Assembly: GCA_963800705.1 (NCBI GenBank)
Contig: CAWDBV010000003.1
Coordinates: 62,001-126,000 of the forward strand
DNA from: CAWDBV01 sp963800705
GTDB lineage: Bacteria; Actinomycetota; Thermoleophilia; Solirubrobacterales; 70-9
DNA length: 64,000 nt
Reading direction: 5' to 3'
Shown here: positions 34,087 through 42,380 of the stretch, piece by piece
Numbering within the stretch: position 1 is the stretch's first letter
Layout: each line of letters starts with the position of its first letter
The notes under the pieces: generated by a model
Told to the model about the DNA's origin: nothing
What the model saw: the letters and a program-made list of their open reading frames with translations, nothing else
Database searches by the model: none
Made by a program: the position numbers and the translations under genes

Positions 34087-34493
34087 CCCGGCAGCGCCAG
34101 AGTTCCGATCGGTTCGCGGCCTCGGCCGCCGCGCCCTTTGAGCTTCGCGCTGTAGCTCAGCTCCCGGCCCTCGCGGATGACCACGACCTTGCCGGTGAAG
34201 CGGCCCTCGGCGGTCTCGCCGCCGCCGCGCACCCGGCAGGTCACCGTCTCGCCCTTTGGCGGCGGCAGCGGCTGCGGACATTCGATCCCGTCTGCCTCGA
34301 GCGCCGCTCGAAGCTGCTCATCGAGCGGTGTGCTCTCGGCGACCGGGTCGAGGCGGTGCTCGTCGGCATTCGACGGCCTGGTGCTCTCGAGCCCGGCTTC
34401 CTCGGGTGAGATCTCCTCGCCCTCGTCGCCACCGCCGCAGCCCGCGGCGATCAGCGCGGCGGCAAGAAGGGGTGCGGCGAGTCGCTTGGCCAC
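34083..34493 (-). CDS. Small secreted lipoprotein, DUF4333-like
   Basis: The 136-residue product has a lipoprotein signal with lipobox IAAGC (Cys 19), a Gly/Glu-rich linker, and a compact domain with a cysteine pair (IECPQPLPPPKGETVTCRV). This spacing recalls DUF4333 envelope proteins, a tentative match. The GTG at 34493 is chosen because TAGGAT lies seven bases upstream. A remnant of a related gene end lies at 31301-31353. Confidence 0.65.
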   Translation of the reverse strand: MAKRLAAPLLAAALIAAGCGGGDEGEEISPEEAGLESTRPSNADEHRLDPVAESTPLDEQLRAALEADGIECPQPLPPPKGETVTCRVRGGGETAEGRFTGKVVVIREGRELSYSAKLKGRGGRGREPIGTLALPG

Positions 34494-34500
34494 GCGACGG

Positions 34501-34506
34501 ATCCTA
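34501..34506 (-). promoter_or_regulatory. -10 box (TAGGAT) for the 34083-34493 lipoprotein
   Basis: TAGGAT lies seven bases before the GTG at 34493. The opposite-strand box for the PadR gene begins eight bases away. Confidence 0.5.
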
Positions 34507-34513
34507 TTAGCCG

Positions 34514-34519
34514 TAACAT
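34514..34519 (+). promoter_or_regulatory. -10 box (TAACAT) for the PadR gene
   Basis: TAACAT lies seven bases before the GTG at 34527. Confidence 0.5.
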
Positions 34520-34526
34520 CGGTGCC

Positions 34527-34988
34527 GTGGCCCAGGAGAAAGGCAAGAAGCCTGTCTCCGAGGCGGTCGCCGAGGCGACCGAGGCGGGCGAGAAGGCAGC
34601 ACGCGCTAAGCGCTCCGGAAAGCGCGGCGGACGCCCCTCCGATGTGCTCGGCGGCGACATCCGCCGCCGCGATGTCTTCCCGCTGCTCGTCCTGCACCTG
34701 GTCTCGCGCGAGGAGGCCTACGGCAACCGCCTCATCGAGCAGATCGAGGAGATGACCGAGGGCGTGATCTCGGTCAACCCGAACACGATCTACCCGCTGC
34801 TCCGAAAGCTCGAGGGCGAGGGGATGATCGAGGGCCGATGGGAGCACCCCGACCGGCGCTCGCGCCGCTACTACTCGATCACCGCGGCAGGCCGCAAGGA
34901 GTACAAGCGGCTGCGGGGCGAGGTCGAGCCGTTCATCGAATCGGCGATCCGCTCGATGACCCTCCTCAAGCGCGAGCTCTACGGCTAG
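34527..34988 (+). CDS. PadR-family transcriptional regulator
   Basis: The 153-residue protein begins with a lysine/alanine-rich extension of about 40 residues. The PadR winged helix follows: FPLLVLHLVSREEAYGNRLI, then VNPNTIYPLLRKLEGEGMIE (recognition helix) and a wing with RSRRYYSITAAGRKEYKRL. PadR proteins are usually repressors that respond to small aromatic or lipophilic ligands. The next gene, an SRPBCC protein, begins inside its stop codon (TAGTG), so the two are translationally coupled and probably functionally linked. Confidence 0.88.
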   Translation: MAQEKGKKPVSEAVAEATEAGEKAARAKRSGKRGGRPSDVLGGDIRRRDVFPLLVLHLVSREEAYGNRLIEQIEEMTEGVISVNPNTIYPLLRKLEGEGMIEGRWEHPDRRSRRYYSITAAGRKEYKRLRGEVEPFIESAIRSMTLLKRELYG

Positions 34989-35485
34989 TGGGGGACGCGG
35001 CGGAGAGCGTCCTGATCGAGGCCACGCTGAGCGAGGTCTGGGACGCCTACTTCGACCGCGACCGCTGGGGCTCGTGGGTCGACGGCTTCGTCTCGGTCAG
35101 CTCCGAATCGGGCTATCCCGAGCGCGGCGGGCAGCTCGTCTGGCGCTCGAACCCCGCCGGCCGCGGCGAGGTCACCGAGCGCGTGCTCAACCACGATCCG
35201 CGCCGGCTGCACCGGATCGCGTTCGCGGACCCCGAGAGCGAGGGCGAGCTCGAGACGCGGTTCGAGATCCGCGGCGAGCAGGTCCTCGTCAGCCAGGCGA
35301 TCAGCTACGAGATCCTCAAGCCCGGCGTGATCGGGCCACTCGCAGACCGCTTCTTCGTCCGCGGCCAGGTGGCGCGCTCGCTGCAACGAAGCCTCGGGCA
35401 CTTCAAGCACGAGGTCGAAGCGAGCGAGCGCGCCGACGAGGCGGCGTCTCAGGGTGAGGAGCCTCAGGAAGAGGCCCCCGCGTAG
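34988..35485 (+). CDS. SRPBCC-domain protein coupled to PadR
   Basis: The 165-residue protein has the SRPBCC fold pattern: IEATLSEVWDAYFDRDRWGSW at the N terminus, antiparallel strands, and a long C-terminal helix (RSLQRSLGHFKHEVEAS). A Glu-rich tail follows. The GTG at 34988 overlaps the PadR stop (TAGTG). The cavity may bind a hydrophobic ligand that the regulator also senses; this is inference. The 3' end overlaps the convergent AHSA1-like gene by 22 bases. Confidence 0.75.
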   Translation: MGDAAESVLIEATLSEVWDAYFDRDRWGSWVDGFVSVSSESGYPERGGQLVWRSNPAGRGEVTERVLNHDPRRLHRIAFADPESEGELETRFEIRGEQVLVSQAISYEILKPGVIGPLADRFFVRGQVARSLQRSLGHFKHEVEASERADEAASQGEEPQEEAPA

Positions 35486-35961
35486 CGGAGCGAGCCGGGA
35501 GTGTCGAGCTGGCCGCCGGTCTCGAGCAGCGTCTTCAGGCCCGAGAGGATCATCATCCAGCCGCCGTAGAGCTCGGGGTTGGCGTCGTCGGGGAGCTGGT
35601 CGTGGGTGACCGTGAGCTGGCACGAGTCGCCGACCTGCTCGATCTCCCAGGTGACCCGTGAGGTCCCCTGGGCCTTGACCTCGTCGCTCCACAGAGCGGC
35701 GAGGGTCTGGACCAGCTTGCGCGGCGGGTCGACCTCGAGGTTCTCGCCCTCGGAAATGTCGATCACTCCGGGGATCGACGCCTTGTAGCCCGAACCGGGG
35801 GTCCAGTCCGACTCGATCCCGACGCCAAAGCTGTACTTCGCTCGCAGCTCGGGATCGGTGATCGCCTCCCAGAGCTTCTCCGGCGTCGTCTTGATGTAGA
35901 TCTCGAACACCTTGAACGCGGCCCTTCCGTCGATCACCGCGTAGTCGTCCATCGTCGTCAT
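35464..35961 (-). CDS. AHSA1-like SRPBCC protein
   Basis: The 165-residue protein has the AHSA1 pattern: FEIYIKTTPEKLWEAITDPE near the N terminus, then PGSGYKASIPGVIDISEGENL, and VTWEIEQVGDSCQLTVTHD before the last helix (YGGWMMILSGLKTLLE). Such proteins are commonly paired with ArsR regulators. It overlaps the ArsR gene (ATGA) and has GGAAGC before the ATG at 35961. The frame is open further upstream without support. Confidence 0.85.
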   Translation of the reverse strand: MTTMDDYAVIDGRAAFKVFEIYIKTTPEKLWEAITDPELRAKYSFGVGIESDWTPGSGYKASIPGVIDISEGENLEVDPPRKLVQTLAALWSDEVKAQGTSRVTWEIEQVGDSCQLTVTHDQLPDDANPELYGGWMMILSGLKTLLETGGQLDTPGSLRYAGASS

Positions 35962-36290
35962 CTTGCTTCCTCCTCTAGTTCTCGTTTGAGGCCGCTGAGC
36001 GTCTCCGCCATCGGCCGCGCGTACTTGCTGACCCAGCGGTCGTGGACCAGCTGGATCGGGACCGGGTTGAGGAAGTGGTGCTTCTCGCGGCCGGTCTTGC
36101 GGGTGGCCACGAGCCCCGCTTCCTCGAGCACCTTGAGGTGCTTCATGACCCCGAACCGGGTCATCGGCAGCCGCGCCTCGAGCGCGCTCAGGGTCTGCCC
36201 GTCTCGCTTGAAGAGCGCGTCGAGCAGGCCCCGCCGCGTCGGGTCGGCGAGCGCCTTGAACACCAGGTCGGTCCGGTCCTTCTCCTTCAT
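35958..36290 (-). CDS. ArsR-family transcriptional regulator
   Basis: The 110-residue protein shows the ArsR winged helix: VFKALADPTRRGLLDALF, LSALEARLPMTRFGVMKHLKV, of which MTRFGVMKHL is the recognition helix, and ATRKTGREKHHFLNP as the wing. It lacks the ELCVCDL metal-binding motif, so it is not a metal sensor of the SmtB type. It fits the group that regulates an adjacent SRPBCC gene. A palindromic operator lies 18 bases before its start. Confidence 0.9.
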   Translation of the reverse strand: MKEKDRTDLVFKALADPTRRGLLDALFKRDGQTLSALEARLPMTRFGVMKHLKVLEEAGLVATRKTGREKHHFLNPVPIQLVHDRWVSKYARPMAETLSGLKRELEEEAR

Positions 36291-36300
36291 GACGGGGCGG

Positions 36301-36323
36301 AGTATAGGTGACTAAATAGTCAC
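36301..36323 (-). promoter_or_regulatory. Promoter and ArsR-type operator
   Basis: GTGACTA-AA-TAGTCAC at 36308-36323 is a palindrome with perfect seven-base arms. On the minus strand a -10 box TATACT (36306-36301) lies one base downstream of it, ten bases before the ArsR ATG. Binding here would block the promoter, so autoregulation is likely. Confidence 0.7.
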
Positions 36324-36373
36324 GTGTCAAGCATCGATAGGTTTCCCGGATCGAGACGGCCTCCACATCGGGG

Positions 36374-37431
36374 ATGAAGGGCGAGGGGTATTACGACCTC
36401 CATTCCGAGTACCAGCGACGGATCATCGAAGGCGGCGATGAGCTGATCCGCGAGGCTGCCGCCGGGCTCGATCTCGACGCCGGGCGCGACCACGTTGCGG
36501 TAGCCGACTACGGCGCCGGCACCGGCGCCGGATCCGTGCACGCGATCCACACCGCGTTCGAGACGCTGCGCTCGCGGGCGGCCGAGCTTCCGTTGATCGC
36601 GATCCACAACGACGTGCTCACGAACGACTTCACGCAGCTGTTCGAGAACGTGGCCGGCGAGCAGGGCTACCTGCGGCTCGGAGGCGGGCCGGTCTACGCG
36701 AGCGCCGCCGGAGGGTCGTTCTTCGGCCAGGTCGTCCCGGATCGCAGCGTCGAGTCGGCCTGTGCTCGAACGCCGCGCACTGGTTCCGCGAGCAGCGCCG
36801 GCAGCCGATCTCCGACGGCATGTACCACTCCGATGCGACAGGCGAGGCCCGTGCCTCGCTGGCCGCGGCCGCGGCAGAGGATTGGCTCGCCTTCCTCGGC
36901 GCCCGCGCGGCCGAGCTCGCGCCGGGCGGCCGCTTCCTGGTCCAGGGAATCGGCAGCGTCTCCGAAGAGGGCGGCGCCAAGCACGTGTCCGCCTCGAAGC
37001 TGCTCGGGGCGATGTGGCGCGTCGCCGTTCAACTGGCCGGCGATGGCCTGCTCGACCCGAAGCTGCTCGGCGACTATGTCTTCCCGGTCTACTGCCGCAG
37101 CGGCGAGGAGGTCACCGCTCCGGCCCGCGGCGAGCTCGCCGATCGGCTCGAGGTCGTCTCGGTCGGTGTCGACGAGGTTCCCGACCCGTATTGGGAGGCC
37201 TACGAGCGCGACGGCGACCCGGCCGCTTACGCGCAGGTCTACACGCAGTTCGTTCGCGCGTTCTCGGAGTCGACCCTGAAGGAGAACCTGTTCGATCCCG
37301 GCGCGACCGGGATCGAGCCCGACGCCCTCTGCGACGAGTTCTTCGGCCGGCTCGAGACCGCAACTGCCGCGGATCCAGCGGCTGGGCGCTACGAGGCCTG
37401 GGTCGTGCGGGCGATGTTCCGCCGCCTCTGA
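36374..37431 (+). pseudogene. SABATH-type SAM-dependent methyltransferase, one frameshift
   Basis: The first part reads MKGEGYYDLHSEYQRRI, an SAM-binding ADYGAGTGAGSVHAI, NDVLTNDFTQLFE and GGSFFGQVVPDRSV. These match the plant-like SABATH carboxyl methyltransferases. Near 36757 one base is missing; the second frame resumes with GLCSNAAHWFREQ, the next family motif, and runs to 37431. A whole protein of about 352 residues would result. Relatives methylate carboxylates of small acids. The clean continuity suggests a sequence error. It is divergent from the ArsR operon. Confidence 0.75.
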
Positions 37432-37505
37432 CCGCGATGGGACGGCCCGGTGAGCCGCGCTTCGTTTAGCCTGCGGCGCTCCCGACTCCGGAGGTAACGA
37501 AGCTG

Positions 37506-39500
37506 ATGTTCGTCTTCAAGGCCGCAGTGATCGGCGGCGGCACGATGGGCGGCGAGATCGCGCAGGTGATCGCCGCCGCAGACATACCCGTGATCGTCAA
37601 GGACGTGGACCAGAAGTTCGTCGACGCCGCGCTCGAGAAGGCGAGCGAGGTCACCAAATCCCAGCTCGACCGTTTGGTGAAGAAGGAGAAGATCGACCAA
37701 AAGGCCGCCGACGCCCAGCTCGAGGAAGTCATGGGGCGGATAACCGGCACGACCGAGTACGAGGGCTTCGGCGACGTCGACTTCGTGATCGAGGCGGTGC
37801 CCGAGAAGATGGAGATCAAGAAGTCGGTCTTCGCCGAGCTCGACGAGGCGACTCCCGGGCACGCGATTCTCGCCTCGAACACCTCATCGCTCCCGATCAC
37901 CGAGATCGGCGAGGCGACGCTGCGACCCGACAAGGTGGTCGGGTTCCACTTCTTCTACCCGGCCTCGGTGCTGCCGCTGGTCGAGGTGATCAGCGGCGAG
38001 CAGACCTCGCGCGAGACCGTCACCGCGGCCTTCAACTTCGCGCAGGCGATCCGCAAGCAGGGGATCACCTGCTCGGAGGTGCCGGGCTTCGTCGTCAACC
38101 GGATCCTCAACTCCGCCGTCTCCGAGGTGTGGCGAAAGCAGGAGGAGGACAAGCTCTCGATCAAGAAGATCGACGAAGGAGTCGCGGCCGCGAACGTGGC
38201 GCCGATGGGGCCGTTCGTGCTCGGCGACATGCTCGGGCTCGACACGATCCTCCACGTCGCCGAGTACCTGAAGGAGTCCTACGGCGACCGCTTCTACGTC
38301 CACAAGGGGATGGGGAAGCTGGTTAAGGATGGGAAGCTGGGCGCCAAGTCCGGCGGTGAGGGCTTCTATAAGGACGGCGAGCCGACTCTGCCCGGCGACG
38401 GCGACCCCGACGCCGAGGAGCTCGCCGACCTGTTCATGCTCAAGGCGCTGGTCGAGGCATGCCTGCTGCTCGAGGAAGGTGTCTCGACCGTGCGCGAGAT
38501 CGACCTCGGGCTGATGGCCGGCGCCGGGCTCGACCCTCGCCGCGGCCTCTTCCCGCCGTTCTGGAAGGCCGACATGGAGGGCCTCGACAAGATCCTCGAG
38601 AAGCTCGAGCGCTATTCCGAGAGCCACGGCGAGCGCTTCGCGCCGCCGCGGATCCTGAAGCGGCTCGTCGCCCAGGGCAGGCTCGGGATGGCGAGCGGCC
38701 AGGGCTTCTACGCCTACCCCCAGGGCGACGGCGAAGGCACGGTGAAGCTCGAGAAGCGCGGCGAGGTCGCGATCGCCTGGCTCGCCAACCCGCCGATGAA
38801 CGCGATCTCGCCCGACGTGATCGGCGACCTCGGCAAGGTCTGGGAAGAGGTGAAGGCCGACGAGGAGCTGAAGGCGATGGTCGTCTACTCCTCGCTGCCG
38901 GTCGTCTACTCCGCCGGCGCCGACATCAAGGCGTTCACGAAGATGGACACCCCCGAGAAGGGCGCCGAGCTGATCAACAACGGCCACTCACTGCTGCGCG
39001 AGCTCGAGACCAGCCAGGTGTCCACAGTGGCCGCTGTGAACGCGATCGCCTACGGCGGCGGCTGCGAGCTGGCGATGGCCTGCGACTTCCGCGTCGCCGC
39101 CGAGTCGGCGGTCTTTGGCCAGCCGGAGATCAACCTCGGGATCATTCCCGGCTTCGGCGGCACCCAGCGGCTGGCGCGGCTCGTCGGGCCCTCGAAAGCC
39201 CTGGAAATGAACCTGACCGGCGACGCGGTGCTCGCCCCCGAGGCGCGCGAGTACGGGCTCGCCGACGACCTCGTCCCCGATGAGGAGCTGCTCGACGTGG
39301 CGATCTCGTGGGCGCGCAAGCTCGCGGGCCAGGCGCCGCTCGCGGTCGAGAAGATCAAGCAGGTCTCCAACAAGGGCGACATCGAGGAGGGGATCGAGGC
39401 CGAGAAGCAGGGCTTCGCCGAGGTCTTCCTCTCCGAGGACGGCCGCGAGGGAATCTCGGCTTTCCTCCAGAAGCGGGCCCCGAAGTGGAAGGGCAAGTAG
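37506..39500 (+). CDS. Fused 3-hydroxyacyl-CoA dehydrogenase / enoyl-CoA hydratase
   Basis: The 664-residue protein has an N-terminal Rossmann domain (AVIGGGTMGGEIAQ) and HAD C-terminal domains with the catalytic His in VGFHFFYPASVLPLVEV. A C-terminal crotonase domain follows from about residue 410, with SAGADIKAFTKM, AYGGGCELAMACD and QPEINLGIIPGFGGTQRL holding the oxyanion glycines and both glutamates. The domain order is the reverse of E. coli FadB/FadJ and similar to FadN. It performs two successive beta-oxidation steps. A Shine-Dalgarno sequence (GGAGG) precedes the ATG. The sirtuin gene overlaps its 3' end by 16 bases. Confidence 0.9.
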   Translation: MFVFKAAVIGGGTMGGEIAQVIAAADIPVIVKDVDQKFVDAALEKASEVTKSQLDRLVKKEKIDQKAADAQLEEVMGRITGTTEYEGFGDVDFVIEAVPEKMEIKKSVFAELDEATPGHAILASNTSSLPITEIGEATLRPDKVVGFHFFYPASVLPLVEVISGEQTSRETVTAAFNFAQAIRKQGITCSEVPGFVVNRILNSAVSEVWRKQEEDKLSIKKIDEGVAAANVAPMGPFVLGDMLGLDTILHVAEYLKESYGDRFYVHKGMGKLVKDGKLGAKSGGEGFYKDGEPTLPGDGDPDAEELADLFMLKALVEACLLLEEGVSTVREIDLGLMAGAGLDPRRGLFPPFWKADMEGLDKILEKLERYSESHGERFAPPRILKRLVAQGRLGMASGQGFYAYPQGDGEGTVKLEKRGEVAIAWLANPPMNAISPDVIGDLGKVWEEVKADEELKAMVVYSSLPVVYSAGADIKAFTKMDTPEKGAELINNGHSLLRELETSQVSTVAAVNAIAYGGGCELAMACDFRVAAESAVFGQPEINLGIIPGFGGTQRLARLVGPSKALEMNLTGDAVLAPEAREYGLADDLVPDEELLDVAISWARKLAGQAPLAVEKIKQVSNKGDIEEGIEAEKQGFAEVFLSEDGREGISAFLQKRAPKWKGK

Positions 39501-40243
39501 CGGCGGCAGAAGCGGAGCGGCTCGCCGGCCTGATCCGCGAGTCCTCGAGCACTGTCGCGCTCACCGGCGCCGGGATCTCGGTGCCGTCCGGGATCCCCGA
39601 CTTCCGCACCCCCGGCAAGGGGATCTGGGAGAACGTCAACCCGATGGAGGTCGCCCACATCGACGCCTTCGTCTCCGATCCGGCGAAGTTCTGGAGCTTC
39701 TACCGGCCGCGCTTCCAGTCGCTCGGCGCGGTCGAGCCGAACCCCGCCCACGAGGCGCTCGCCGAGCTCGAGCGCCGCGGCCTGCTCGACGGCGTCATCA
39801 CCCAGAACGTCGACATGCTGCACGTCAAGGCCGGCAGCGAGTGCGTCGTCGAGGTGCACGGCTCGATCCGAAGCTCGAGCTGCTTCGAGTGCGGCTCCTC
39901 GTACCCGATCGAGGAGGTCGAGGGGCTCTTCGACGACGCAGGGGTCGCGGTCTGCACCGATTGCTCGGGCCCGGTGAAGCCCGACGTGGTCCTGTTCGGC
40001 GAGATGCTCCCCGAGGCGGCGATGGTCGAGTCCGAGCGGCTCGCATCGGGCGCCGAGCTGATGCTCTGCGTCGGCTCCTCGCTCGAGGTCTACCCGGTCG
40101 CCGGGCTGCCCTCGGTGACGATCGGGCGCGGCGGCCGGATCGCGATCGTCACCCAGGGCCCGACGCCCTATGACCGCGACGCCGCGGTGCGGTTGGACGG
40201 CGACGTGGTCACTGACCTCGAAGCGGTGCTCGCGGCGCTCTGA
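39485..40243 (+). CDS. cobB: NAD-dependent protein deacylase (Sir2 family)
   Basis: The 252-residue sirtuin has the NAD site TGAGISVPSGIPDFRTP, the QNVDMLHVKAGS segment, the catalytic His in EVHGS, and a zinc site of two CxxC pairs (CFEC and CTDC). It removes acyl groups from lysines and forms nicotinamide and O-acyl-ADP-ribose. DMLH replaces the more common DGLH. No ATG is available near the conserved start, so the GTG at 39485 inside the previous gene is chosen. Coupling to a beta-oxidation gene suggests control of acyl-CoA enzymes, as sirtuins often do. Confidence 0.88.
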   Translation: MEGQVAAAEAERLAGLIRESSSTVALTGAGISVPSGIPDFRTPGKGIWENVNPMEVAHIDAFVSDPAKFWSFYRPRFQSLGAVEPNPAHEALAELERRGLLDGVITQNVDMLHVKAGSECVVEVHGSIRSSSCFECGSSYPIEEVEGLFDDAGVAVCTDCSGPVKPDVVLFGEMLPEAAMVESERLASGAELMLCVGSSLEVYPVAGLPSVTIGRGGRIAIVTQGPTPYDRDAAVRLDGDVVTDLEAVLAAL

Positions 40244-40259
40244 GCGGGTAAGAGAGGGC

Positions 40260-41030
40260 ATGCCGCGAACGCTGACAGTCGCCGGCACCGAGGTCGCGCG
40301 GATCGGCCTCGGCACAAACCGGCTCACCCCGACACCTGTGAATCTCGCCTTCCTGCGCGAGGCGGTCGAGGCTGGAATCGGCATGATCGACACCGCCCAT
40401 CTCTACACCGACGGCGACAGCGAGCGGGCGATCGGCGAGGCGCTCACGCCGCGGCCCGAAGGGATCGTGGTCGCGACCAAGGGGGGCTACGAGCCCGGCA
40501 CCGGCAAGCCTGAGGATCTGAGGGCGCAGATCGAGCAGAGCCTCGCCAGCCTGCGCACGGACGTGATCGACCTCTACTACCTGCACCGGGTCGACCCCGA
40601 GACCCCTCTAGAAGAGAGCCTCGGTGCGATCGCTGAGTACCGCGACGCCGGGAAGATCAACGAGGTCGGGATCTCGAAGGTGGACGTCGCGCAGATCGAG
40701 GCGGCGCGCGATGTGGTCCCGATCGCCGCCGTCCAGAACCAGTACAACCCGGAGGAGCGCGGCTCCGAGGACGTCATCGCCTACTGCGAGCGCGAGGGAA
40801 TCGTCTTCGTCCCGTACTACCCGCTGCACGTTGGCCGCTCGCCGGGGCTGGCGGAGATCGCCGAGCGTCGCGGCGCTTCCCCGTCGCAGATCGTGCTCGC
40901 CTGGCTGCTGCACCGCTCGCCGGTGATGCTGCCGATCCCGGGCACGCTCTCGATCGAGCACGTGCGCGAGAACCTCGCCGCGCTTGAGATCGAGCTCAGC
41001 GAGGAGGAGTTCGGGCGTCTAGCCAGCTGA
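40260..41030 (+). CDS. Aldo/keto reductase
   Basis: The 256-residue protein has the reductase tetrad: Asp and Tyr in GMIDTAHLYTDGDSERAIGE, Lys in VVATKGGYEPG and His in DLYYLHRVDPETP. A NADPH-binding C terminus reads LPIPGTLSIEHVRENLAAL. It is a short member of the family. The frame is open further upstream, but the ATG at 40260 follows AGAGAGGG and gives the correct N terminus. It overlaps the convergent lipase gene by 35 bases. Confidence 0.88.
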   Translation: MPRTLTVAGTEVARIGLGTNRLTPTPVNLAFLREAVEAGIGMIDTAHLYTDGDSERAIGEALTPRPEGIVVATKGGYEPGTGKPEDLRAQIEQSLASLRTDVIDLYYLHRVDPETPLEESLGAIAEYRDAGKINEVGISKVDVAQIEAARDVVPIAAVQNQYNPEERGSEDVIAYCEREGIVFVPYYPLHVGRSPGLAEIAERRGASPSQIVLAWLLHRSPVMLPIPGTLSIEHVRENLAALEIELSEEEFGRLAS

Positions 41031-41832
41031 CGATGTCGGCGAGCACCTTGTCCTGCTCGGGCTCGTTGAGGATCTCGTGGTAGAGGCCGTCGTAGACGAT
41101 CTTCGTCTTGTCCTCTGAGCCGATGCGCTCGTCGACCATCTCGCTGGCCGCGAGCGGGATGATCGGGTCGGCGCCGCCGTGCAGGACGAGCAGGGGAATG
41201 TGCAACGCACCCAGCTGGTCCGGGTAACGGCGCGCGGCGCTCAGCATCTCACTGACGGTGCGGGCTGGGAGCTTGCCGTTGTAGACGAGCGGGTCCTCGA
41301 CGTAGGCGCTGACTACCTCTGGGTCGCGGCTCACCCCCTCGGCCTCGACCGCGTACGCGCCTAGGTTGGGTGCGACCGCGGAAGTGATTCTGCTCAGCGC
41401 ACGCTCAAGCGCCGAGGCGGCAGCGGGGTCGATCGCGGGGGCGGACAGGATCAGGCCTTCGATCGTGTCCTCGTGGGCGATCGCGAATCCCGTCGCGATG
41501 TTGCCGCCCATGCTGTGGCCGAGCAGGAACGGTTTGCCGCCGTGGCGCTCGGCCGCGGTCTCGACCATCGTCAGCAGGTCGGCGACCACGTGCTGCATGC
41601 CCTCGATGTTCGCCCCGCCCCCGTCCGAGCGCCCGTGCCCGCGGTGGTCGGCGGCGTAGACCGCGTAACCGGCGTCGCTTAGCGCCCGGCCGACGTGCGC
41701 GTAGCGCCCCGAGTGCTCGGAGGCGCCGTGGGAGATCACGACCGCGCCGCGCGCGTCGCTGTCGGGCAGCCAGGACTGCCAGTAGATCTCCTTGTCACCG
41801 GCCCCCGCGAACCGGTCTTCGTGGTGGCGCAC
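40996..41832 (-). CDS. Monoacylglycerol lipase-like alpha/beta hydrolase
   Basis: The 278-residue protein has the oxyanion region VVISHGASEHSGRYAHVG, DHRGHGRSDG, the nucleophile elbow LLGHSMGG, and an acid/His end (LHGGADPIIP and YHEILNEPEQ). This order and the SHGASEHSGRY motif fit the monoglyceride lipase family. It starts at a GTG that overlaps the previous stop (TAGTG). Lysophospholipid hydrolysis is an alternative activity. Confidence 0.87.
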   Translation of the reverse strand: MRHHEDRFAGAGDKEIYWQSWLPDSDARGAVVISHGASEHSGRYAHVGRALSDAGYAVYAADHRGHGRSDGGGANIEGMQHVVADLLTMVETAAERHGGKPFLLGHSMGGNIATGFAIAHEDTIEGLILSAPAIDPAAASALERALSRITSAVAPNLGAYAVEAEGVSRDPEVVSAYVEDPLVYNGKLPARTVSEMLSAARRYPDQLGALHIPLLVLHGGADPIIPLAASEMVDERIGSEDKTKIVYDGLYHEILNEPEQDKVLADIVSWLDARTPPR

Positions 41833-42368
41833 TATTCGCAGAAGGCGATGAAGGGGACGCCGATCAGCGTTACCAGGCCGGTATCGACATCGAGGGCGAA
41901 CTGAATCTGCGGGCGCCTCGAGTTCGGGACGTTCACCATCGTGAGCCGGAAGACGCGATCGGTTCCGTGGTCTACCTGGGCTGTGGGAAAGGCAGTTTGG
42001 ATCTGCGCGAGCGTTGCGCCAAACCCGACTCCGTTTGCGCTCGCGCCGCCGCGGATGCTGATGTCGGTCACCCTGCGCGGCGGCGAGCGGGTGAAGTTGA
42101 CGCTTCCCGTCACGCCCCCGGAAAGCGGCGCTGAGCGGGTGTTGGGCGCGAGCTCGCAGCCCTTGCGGATCTTTCCCAGCAGCCCCTGACGGCGCAGCGC
42201 CTTGTAGCCGCCCCCGAGCTGCACGCCGCCGACGCCGCCTGTCGTGATCTCAGCCCCGGGAGCAGGGGTGGGAGGAGCCTGCGCCGCGCTGCTTGCGAGC
42301 GCGAGCCCGGTGATCGCCCCGGCGGCCGCGAGGATAACCAGGAGGCGTCTGAGCGCGGTGCGGGCCAT
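41832..42368 (-). CDS. Secreted hypothetical protein
   Basis: The 178-residue product has an N-terminal signal peptide (about residues 1-29, ending ASSAAQA), a proline-rich linker, and a beta-rich domain of about 135 residues with two cysteines (KGCELAPNT and the terminal AFCE) that may form a disulfide. The ATG at 42368 has a TAGCTT box six bases upstream, which shares the TAG stop of the PEP mutase-like gene. The lipase gene follows with a one-base overlap. No family is recognised. Confidence 0.65.
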   Translation of the reverse strand: MARTALRRLLVILAAAGAITGLALASSAAQAPPTPAPGAEITTGGVGGVQLGGGYKALRRQGLLGKIRKGCELAPNTRSAPLSGGVTGSVNFTRSPPRRVTDISIRGGASANGVGFGATLAQIQTAFPTAQVDHGTDRVFRLTMVNVPNSRRPQIQFALDVDTGLVTLIGVPFIAFCE

Positions 42369-42374
42369 GACGTA

Positions 42375-42380
42375 AAGCTA
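42375..42380 (-). promoter_or_regulatory. -10 box (TAGCTT) built on the upstream stop codon
   Basis: TAGCTT lies six bases before the ATG at 42368. Its TAG is the stop of the 42378-43187 gene. Confidence 0.5.
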
